This document shows positions 56,675 to 64,000 of a stretch of DNA of 64,000 bases, piece by piece. Position numbers and translations under genes: made by a program. The stretch comes from Ehretia macrophylla. Its lineage: Eukaryota > Streptophyta > Magnoliopsida > Boraginales > Ehretiaceae. The notes below the pieces were generated by a model, which was given only the letters and a program-made list of their open reading frames with translations, searched no databases and was not told where the DNA came from. Where the stretch lies: assembly GCA_037974665.1 (NCBI GenBank), contig CM075778.1, forward strand, positions 23,192,001 through 23,256,000, written 5' to 3'. Every line of letters starts with the position of its first letter. The first letter of the stretch is position 1.

Positions 56675-57470
56675 TTAACACATTTTAAGCATGCCCAACT
56701 CTCTTCTAAGCACACAAAATTGATTCTCATGCAATGGTTTGGTAAAAATATCTGTTAATTGATGCACGGAATCAACAACTTCAAGAGCAACATCTTTGTT
56801 TTGAACATGATCCCTAATGAAATGATGTTTAATTTCAATATGTTTGGTCCTAGAATGTTGAATGAGATTCTTAGTGAGATTAATGACACTTGTATTGTCA
56901 CATCTAATAGGCACATTGTCGTACACAAAACCATAATCGAGCAAGTTTTGTTTCATCTAAAGAATTTGGGCAACACAATTTCCGATAGATACATGTTCAG
57001 CTTCGGCCGTAGAGAGAGCTATACTATTTTGCTTTTTACTAGACCAAGAGATTAATGATTGACCTAGAAATTGGCAACATCCACTAGTACTCTTTCTATC
57101 TACTCGATCTCCTACATAATCTACATCCGAATAGCCTATAAGTTTAAATGATGTGCCTTTCGGATACCACAATCCTAAATCTATAGTCCCCTTAAGGTAC
57201 TTAATGATTCTTTTTACCACATTTAAGTGAGACTCTTTGGGACACGATTGAAAACGAGTACATAAGCACACATCAAATACAATATCGGGTCTAGAGGTAG
57301 TTAAATAAAGAAGGCTTCTGATCATACCTCGATATTATTTTTCATCTACCTTGTTACATTCCTCATCTTTGTCAAGTTTGATTGATGTTGACATTGGTGT
57401 ACTCATTTCTTTTGCTAACTCAAGCCCAAACTTCTTGATGAGTTCTCTAGTGTACTTGGCTTGGTTGATG
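56675..57470 (-). pseudogene. pol: Sirevirus-like RNase H
   Basis: The minus-strand segment 57325-56957 gives MIRSLLYLTTSRPDIVFDVC, KYLKGTIDLGLWYPKG, GYSDVDYVGDRVDRKSTSG (catalytic Asp region) and NSIALSTAEAEHVSIG (Glu). The segment 56956-56675 gives PIRCDNTSVINLTKN, HSRTKHIEIKHHFIRDHV and HQLTDIFTKPL. The stop between the two corresponds to TGG to TGA/TAG in the LWMKQ block. The RNA-degrading motifs are all recognisable. Confidence 0.93.
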
Positions 57471-58642
57471 AAAGAACTCTATTGTGTTTACTTGATTTGG
57501 AGTCCGAGAAAGAAATTTAATTCTCCCATCATACTCATTTCGAATTTCTTGTGCATGCACTTAAAGAAATACTCACAAAGAGATTCATTAGTAGCACCGA
57601 AAATTATATCATCAACATAGATTTGTACAAGCAATATATCTTTGCCTTTTGTTTTAACAAAGAAAGTGAAATGTAATTTCCCTCTAGTGAACCCTTTCTC
57701 AAGCATGTAATTACTAAGCCTATCATACCATGCTCTAGGTGACTGCTTAAGGCCATATAATGTCTTATCTAGTTTATATACATGATTTGGCAAGTTATAA
57801 TCCTCAAATCCAGGTGGTTGTTTCACAAAAACTTCTTCCTTGAGATAGCCATTTAAAAAGACACTTTTTACATCCATTTGATATAATTTAAAGTCCATAA
57901 AACATGCAAAGGCAATAAGCATACGAATGAATTCTAGTCTAGCTACGGGAGCAAAAGTCTCATCATAATCTATGCCTTCTTCTTGATTATACCCTTGAGC
58001 CACTAACCTATCTTTGTTTCTAGTTACAACCCCAGATTCATTTAGCTTATTCCTAAAAACCCATTTTGTACCAATTATAGGATAATCCTTAGGTTTTTCA
58101 ACTAGATGCCATACTTCACTTCTTTCAAATTGATTTAATTTTTCTTGCATGGCAATTATCCAATCTTCATGATCTAAAGTTTCTTTAACATTTTTAGGCT
58201 CTACTTGAGAAAGAAAAGCAACATGTTCATAATAAGCATTTAGATTGGAACGAGTTCTTACTCCTTTGGAAGGATCACCAAGAATTTGATCATTTGGATG
58301 ATCTCTCACAAACTTCCAACACCTTGGTAGATCATCATTTGTTGTAGCTTCTTGGACATTTTGCATTGATTGTTCATTGTCTTGTGGATTTGTTAGACCT
58401 TCACCATCCTTTGAGGTTTGAACCTTTTCAAGATGTGTCTCCTTTGGATCACTTGGGGTTCCCTCATTATCAATGGTTATAGGTAAGATTTGAATGTCTA
58501 CTTCGGAAACTCCTACATCATCATCATTCTTTCTTGGAGCAAAAAAATTAGTTTCATCCAAATCCACATGCATAGACTCTTCAATAAGCATATTTCTTTT
58601 GTTAAAAACTCTATAAGCTTTGCTTCTTGAAGAGTAACCCAT
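57471..58642 (-). pseudogene. pol: Sirevirus-like reverse transcriptase, longest open frame
   Basis: 384 uninterrupted codons (58642-57488), the longest ORF in the window. The N-terminal 130 residues hold the integrase end (SRSKAYRVFNKRN) and an acidic linker with GDPSKGVRTRS. RT follows: QEKLNQFERSEVWHLVEKP, GTKWVFRNKLNESGVVTRNK, FAPVARLEFIRMLIAFACFM, YQMDVKSVFLNGYLKEEV (first catalytic Asp), LYGLKQSPRAWYDRLSNY, then the active site VQIYVDDIIFGATNE and MMGELNFFLGLQIK. All catalytic residues are present. Residue wording is typical of Sireviruses. Confidence 0.95.
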
Positions 58643-58689
58643 AAAAATTCCTTCATCCGATTTAGAATCAAATTTTCCAAGATGTTCTT

Positions 58690-59830
58690 TTGTATTTAGG
58701 ATGAAATACTTACAACCAAATACTTTAAAATGAGATACATTTGGTGCTCTACCTTTCCATAATTCATAAGGTATTTTCTTAGAAAATGTCTAATTAGCAC
58801 ACGATTTAGCACATAACATGCGGTATTTATGGCTTCACCCCAAAAATATGTTGGCAAGTTGTTTTCTTTTAACATTGTTCTTGACATTTCTTGTAAAGTT
58901 CGGCTCTTTCTTTCCGCTACCCTATTTTGTTAAGGAGTTCTAGGAGCCGAAAAATTATGTTCAATGCCACGTACTTCACAATAGTCCATAAAAGATGCAT
59001 TTATAAATTCGGTGCCTTGGTCACTATGAATGTAATTTATATAATAGCCTTTCTCATTTTGCACCTTATTACAAAGTTTAGCAAATTCATTGAAGGCATC
59101 ATTTTTATGTGCAAGGGGTTTCATCCATATAAATCTAGTGTCATCATCTATGATAACATAGACATATCTAGATCCACCTAGGCTTGCCACATCCATTGGA
59201 CCAAAAAGATCCATATGTAATTTTTGTAAAGCTCTTGATGTGGTTACCTTGCTAATTATTTTGAAGGATGTTTTGTGTTGTTTTCCAAATTGGCATGTAT
59301 CACATAAATGATCCTTTTGAAATCTAGTCTTAGGAAGACCTATGACAAGTTGTTTTCTAGAAAGCTTAGCAAGTAAATCCATGTTAGCATGACCAAGTCT
59401 TCTATGCCATAACCATGAGTCTTCATTAATGGTAACTAAGCATGTTACATTTTGACATTTTAATTCATAGAAATTAATCACATACACATTATCGCATCTA
59501 TTTCCAACAAACAACACTTTATCATCTTTATCATACACCTTGCAACAAATAGGTAAAAATTCAACTCTAAATTCATTATCACAAAATTGGCTCACACTTA
59601 GCAAATTGTGTCTAAGACCTTTTACATACAAGACATCGTGAATGGAAATAGAGTTTATATCTCCTATGTTACCCTTACCAATGACTTTGCCTCCTTCATT
59701 TCCTCCATAGATAACTTTACCTTTGAAATCTTTGTCAATCTCATAGAAGAAGGAGACATCTCCCGTCATGTGCCTTGAGAACCCACTATCAATAACCTAA
59801 GTATCTTCATACTTCACCTTTAGGGCAACC
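58690..59830 (-). pseudogene. pol: Sirevirus-like protease and integrase
   Basis: The protease motif precedes RHMTGDVSFFYEIDKDF (about 59790-59722), a block following the DSG(C/A) active site. INSISIHDVLYVKGLRHNLL marks the protease end. The integrase zinc domain shows WLWHRRLGHANMDLLAK and CDTCQFGKQHK. The core shows LHMDLFGPMDVASLGGSRYV (first Asp), YIHSDQGTEFINASF (second Asp) and, after a stop near 58930 in SAPRTPQQNG, the Glu region. The 58887-58696 segment gives MSRTMLKENNLPTYFWGEAI. One TAA (CAA to TAA) and a frameshift break the integrase. Confidence 0.93.
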
Positions 59831-60126
59831 TATCATTCATAGAAACAAATCAAGTTCATTTTGGTCCCCAAGGTTCTATTGGGTCCTTTTGTGTTAGTAC
59901 GAAGTCCTAACACATCTAACAACCCATTTTAGTCTAAGCCATAAAGGAATGTGATAATCTCTTCCCACCATGTTTCTAAATCTACATCGTGATGCATTAT
60001 GACCAATCTTCTCACAATAAGTACATCTTTTAAATGATCCTCTTAATGTTGAGACTTCATGCCAAGAGGATGATGCTTTGAGAAAATGGTTTTGAAAACT
60101 TTTTGGATGTGGCTTATAGCCAATTC

Positions 60127-61758
60127 CTATTTTGTCAATTTGTACTTTTGTGACTCTTTTAATGGTGGATAGACATTTGAGGATTGAGAGGCTTTCACAA
60201 AGGTGATTTTTGAGAACCTTGTTTTAGAAAATGGCTCATACCCAATTCTACCTTTGTCAAATGGTACTCTTTGGGAACCAAGGATTTTGTCCAAGGTTTT
60301 TGTTCCCTTTGAAAATCTAGCAAGATCATTTTGTAAATCAAGAACTTGTTTTTCAAAATCTTTGATCTCTGCTTCATTTTTTATTTTCAAATGATGATAC
60401 TCACAAATCTCTTTGGTAAGAGTGTCATTTTCATCTCTAAGCTCCTTAATTTCTTTTTGAAGTTCATCATTTTCTTTTTGAAGATTCTTTACTTTTGAGT
60501 GTGCAAGGAGAAAACTATCATGTAATTTTGAAAATTCATTTGTTAGTTCCTTAAAAGTACATTCATCATCATTAGAAGAAGAAGAAGATTCATCACAAGA
60601 CAAATAAGTTACCTCATCATCTCTAGCCTTAAAGCACACAAAGTCGGCCACTTTGGTTTCACTTCCACTTTCATCACCGGTTGATATATCATCCTCAACA
60701 CAAGCCTTCATTGCCTTTTGCTTCCCTTTGATCAATTTTGGACACTTTGCTTTGATGTGTCCCAATTTGTCACAATTGAAGCACTTAATCTCCTATTTGG
60801 TTTTCTTCATCTTCTCTTTGAACCTTCTCTTGACTTTGTTGTTAATGGGCTCTCCTTTCTTCATCTTTTTGTATTTCAAGAATTTCTTAAAATTCTTTGC
60901 AATGAGTGCAAACTCATCAAGATCACTATCCTCTTTATATTCATCACTTGATTGAGATTGAGCAATGAGAGCAAGTGATTTTCTTGTCTTTTCTTCTTCA
61001 TCTCATTCTTTCTCTTGATTCAATACAAGTTCCTTCGTCTCAAGGTTACAAATGAGCTTATGCACCTTTAACTTGGAAAGATCGGTTGATTCTCTAATTG
61101 ATGTCACCTTTGGTTTGTATTCTTTTGGAAGGGCCATGAGAATCTTCCGGTTGAGTTCTTCATTTGGATACTTCTTTTCGAGAGCACTCAAATTTTTTAC
61201 AATTTTGGAGAATCTTTGATGCATTTTATTTAATGATTCTCCAGCCTTCATACAAAATAATTCACACTCATGGATATAAAGATCAATTTTGGTATTCTTC
61301 ACTTGAGACGTCCCTTGATAAGACATATATAACATCTCTCAAATCTCATGAGCGGTTTCACATTGACTTATACGACTATACTCAGTTTCGTTTAGAGCAC
61401 AATAGAGGATGTTCTTGGCTCTCGAGTTCTTGGTCATCATGATAATGTCTTGATCATTGAACTCACTCCTTTCCTTAGGTACTTGGATGGTTTTGACTTT
61501 CTCCGCTCCACTTGAATTAGAAGCATCTTTCACCGTCAACTTCTTCATTGGAACGTAAAGGCCATCTTCTACCAATGACCATAGAGCATAGTCAACGAAT
61601 TGTATGTATGTCTCTATCTTGCTCTTCTAATAATTGAAATTGGTACCTACAAATGTCTCTATCTTGTTCTTCCAATAATTGAAATTGGTACCTACAAATA
61701 ATGGAGGCCTATTAGTGGAGTAACCCTCAAAGTAAGGAGAAGTAGTATTGTTTGCCAT
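60127..61758 (-). pseudogene. gag: Sirevirus-like gag with in-frame N-terminal duplication
   Basis: The ATG at 61758 lies 44 bp after the PBS and gives MANNTTSPYFEGYSTNRPP. The block FVGTNFNYWKNKIET is encoded twice by tandem 45-bp units (61698-61654 and 61653-61609). The second has TAG in place of the Trp codon. Capsid sequence follows (ALNETEYSRISQCETAHEI, stop for Trp, EMLYMSYQGTSQVKN). CFNCDKLGHIKAKCPK is the zinc knuckle (about 60795-60750), then an acidic part and the coiled coil KVKNLQKENDELQKEIKELR. A second knuckle CTYCEKIGHNASRC lies just downstream (about 60030-59990). The coiled coil plus knuckles are Sirevirus gag features. Confidence 0.93.
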
Positions 61759-61801
61759 TTATCTTTTCTTTACTAGATGTTAAGCTATATGCAAAGTCCT
61801 A

Positions 61802-61816
61802 GCTCTTGATACCACT
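61802..61816 (-). promoter_or_regulatory. Primer binding site of the Sirevirus-like element
   Basis: The plus strand GCTCTTGATACCACT is the complement of AGTGGTATCAAGAGC, directly next to the 5' LTR. It matches the initiator tRNA-Met type site with the A of CAAGAG. Confidence 0.92.
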
Positions 61817-63026
61817 TGTTATCTCTTAATTGAACCTAAGAGGTAGGGTGAATTAGGTTATATAGGTACTTTTTCAATTAGGCAATATACTAGCAATGAT
61901 TAATCAAAAACAATCTTAAACAAATTTGCACTCTAGCAATATAAAATGTGAGTGAGACAATTTACCAAACACTTAGTGTGCATAAAATAATGCAAAGAGA
62001 GAGTTGAGAGAAAGAAATTGCAAATTTCGATTTTAGCATGGTTCGACCCCCGCCTAAGTCCACGACCTAAGCTTCCCGCTTAGGATTTCAACAATCTTTA
62101 CTATGGTGGTTCGTCAAATGTTGGTGAGTCCACAAACCAACTACGTACAATGGTAGTTCAACCTTTTACAATAGAAAAATTCATTCTCAATACAAAGCTT
62201 CAACCCCAACACCTTTGACAAGGAAATCCTTCCTTTTAAAGTGTTTAACTCTCTCTTTTGATAAGTGTTTGAGATTCACAATAAAAGCCTTCTTTTAGGG
62301 TAGATGAATATAATGAATGCTTCTCTCAATATTGCTCACAAATTCTTGCTCAAATATAGCACAATGATGATTCAACGATAAAATAGGTATAAGAAATCAA
62401 GAGTAAATTCTTTGAATCAATACCTTGAAAGTTTTCAGTTGAGAGACATTAATAAAGGCTGAAATGTGTGTATTATTTGCTCTCTAACGTTCATAAAATG
62501 AATATATTTTAAAACAGCATTTTGGCTCGACCGGTCGACCCCTGCTTCACCGGTCGACCGGTTGAGAGACCCTCGTCCGGTGGACAAATCTCGGGCTGAC
62601 AACCCCTTGATGCCCTGGTCGACCGGTTGCCATATGGTCATCCGGTTTGCTCAGGGCTGCCAGGAATTGGGTGTTCTTTGAAATGTTTCTTTTATGCGTA
62701 TTTTATAAAACCTTTTTCAAACGTTTCAAAAATGGCTTTTAAGAATCATCTTTGAGCATAAACTATTTGCAAGACCCGAACCCTAGTCAAGTCCCAACCG
62801 GTACCCCTTATGACTTCCGTCTCCTTCCTTATAGCTTTATCTTCATTTCTTCGATTCTTTATCTTTTCTTGAGTTGATGGATCTTCTTTCTTCTATAGTT
62901 TGATGAACTTAGAATCCAGAGTCAATCTTGATTCATCTTTACTTATGCACACTTAAACAAACTCATCAAACATATTTATGGTTTGTTATCATCAAAATCA
63001 AGATTTAAAAGCCCTTTAGGCTAACA
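61817..63026 (-). repeat. 5' LTR of the Sirevirus-like element
   Basis: 1210 bp from TGTTATCTCTTAATTG to TTTAGGCTAACA. It is collinear with 53270-54435 with visible substitutions, so the insertion is not very recent. GGTCGACC palindromes lie at 62527-62630. Confidence 0.93.
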
Positions 63027-63031
63027 CTAAT

Positions 63032-63846
63032 TTTTTTGACTTTTGTTATGGCATTCAAATTGAAATTTTGGCATTACAACATTACTACACAATAATTAAC
63101 AAGTCTATAGAAGCAACTACAACTCAATTTCAACTATTACAACTACAATTATTCAAATATAAGCCAAATTATTAATTCAAATATATGGAAAATAAAAATA
63201 CATGCTACTATCGTTTAAAATGGCTACAAATACACTAAGTTGGTCCTTATCATCTACTTTGCAATAATCTAACATCAATTTAACAAAATAACAACTATAA
63301 ATGCATCAACTAAAAATTGACACAAACTTTTAAAAAAAGATCTAGTTTTTCCCTTACCTTTGATCCCAAGCAAGGTTAGAAATGAGTAGAATAGGTGCCC
63401 AATAAACAATTTCAAGCTTTGAATGAAGTGATTTGGCATTGAAATGAGTTTTTTATGTGAAAAATGCTTTGAAAACCTTGAAAATGTTCTTCTTCTTCCT
63501 CCTCCAAGGGGTCACATTTTTGTGTGTGTATTTGTGGTGTTTTGGATGATTTTGGAGTGCATTGTATGTATAATGCATTTATATAAGCAAAGTCAACATT
63601 TTAAAGCTTGGTCAAAGTTGACAACATAGTTATTTTTTAGTTGTTTTTGCCTACAATGCATATATATATATAAACTAACTTATACTATATATTAAATAGA
63701 GTATTTTTAGTTGACAACAAAATATATAAGCATACATTTACATACAATTAGTATAATGCTCAATTTTATAAAAGAAGATGAAAAGTCACATTATTTGTTT
63801 TGCAAATGTCTTTTAAATGCACAATTAATCTCAGATCATTGAATAT

Positions 63847-63936
<90 letters not shown>

Positions 63937-64000
63937 CATATATATTAATTATAATAGCATTTAAACATATAAAATACGTAATTGCAAATAGGAAAAAATT
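63032..64000 (-). repeat. Minus-strand LTR of the 29347 family, right piece
   Basis: It continues the LTR interrupted at 53269. In minus sense, about 63385-63330 gives GATCAAAGGTAAGGG and AAAACTAGATC, matching GGATCAAAGGTGAGAG and ATTCTAGATC at 30106-30136. CCACAAATACACACAC and AAAGTTGACTTTG-like phrases match 29870-29950. The LTR start is not reached before the window ends. ORF-like runs here are not credible genes. Confidence 0.8.
63849..63946. repeat. AT dinucleotide microsatellite
   Basis: About 98 bp of TA repeats, interrupted by a few GTA and ACA units. It lies within the minus-strand LTR. Confidence 0.97.

Larger units (their letters stand above)
53265..63031 (-). mobile_element. Full-length Sirevirus-like copia element, minus strand
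   Basis: The element is 53270-63026 (9.76 kb), with flanks CTGAT (53265-53269) and CTAAT (63027-63031). Both LTRs, PBS, gag, pol, an extra ORF and several PPT-like motifs are present in copia order. Sirevirus traits are the gag coiled coil, the NQFERSEVWHLV and GDPSKGVRTRS blocks before RT, the extra ORF after RNase H and multiplied PPTs. It splits the minus-strand LTR of 51903-64000. All frames carry stops, so the copy is inactive. Confidence 0.93.

Noticed and set aside
60653..60955. Plus-strand 100-codon frame rich in Leu, Ser and Phe
   Set aside because: It is the opposite strand of the Sirevirus gag knuckle and acidic region.

Overview
This window is plant nuclear DNA made almost entirely of nested LTR retrotransposons. 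Signs of this are plant-type primer binding sites of the initiator tRNA-Met kind (TGGTATCAGAGC), Ty1/copia and Ty3/gypsy polyproteins, kilobase-long AT-rich LTRs with TG...CA ends and 5-bp target duplications, and no recognisable host gene, tRNA or rRNA. A flowering plant is likely; the species cannot be read from the sequence. Every coding region is broken by stops, frameshifts or insertions.

Left part (1-16748). The oldest layer appears to be a minus-strand Tat-like gypsy element. Its gag, protease, RT, RNase H and integrase remnants run right to left from about 15510 to 11840, followed by a tandem-repeat block (about 11450-11740) and a plus-strand (antisense) ORF of the putative gypsy-type transposon kind, now in three pieces (1-707, 2933-3752, 9066-9335). 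It is split by a solo LTR (708-2927, duplication TGGTG), a complete but dead copia element (3753-9065) and a 1.9-kb insertion (9336-11283). A relative of that insertion lies at 15518-16748.

Middle (16749-39074). A minus-strand non-autonomous gypsy-type element (left LTR 16749-22454, right LTR from 28188) carries a 2.3-kb solo LTR inside its left LTR (18277-20577) and a 4.8-kb solo LTR inside its body (23227-27994). The latter carries an 815-bp insertion of its own (25772-26586). The right LTR is cut by a second, young non-autonomous element (29347-36446) with the unusual layout LTR, body, LTR, start of body. A truncated minus-strand LTR (36447-39074) follows.

Right part (39075-64000). A plus-strand Tekay-like chromovirus (39075-51902, gag to chromodomain) is split by a 4.46-kb minus-strand solo LTR (44293-48756). 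Its right LTR is interrupted at 51903 by a minus-strand LTR of the same family as the 29347 element. That LTR is in turn split by a full-length minus-strand Sirevirus-like copia element (53270-63026) with an extra ORF after pol. The window ends inside the split LTR.

The most interesting patterns lie in the non-coding LTRs. An inverted repeat around a CTACTTT core, with arms that vary while staying complementary, recurs in different LTR families. A second shared block resembles a 3' splice site. In one family this block is followed by a short reading frame that keeps frame and stop between diverged copies. Together these suggest structured or spliced LTR transcripts, as an inference.
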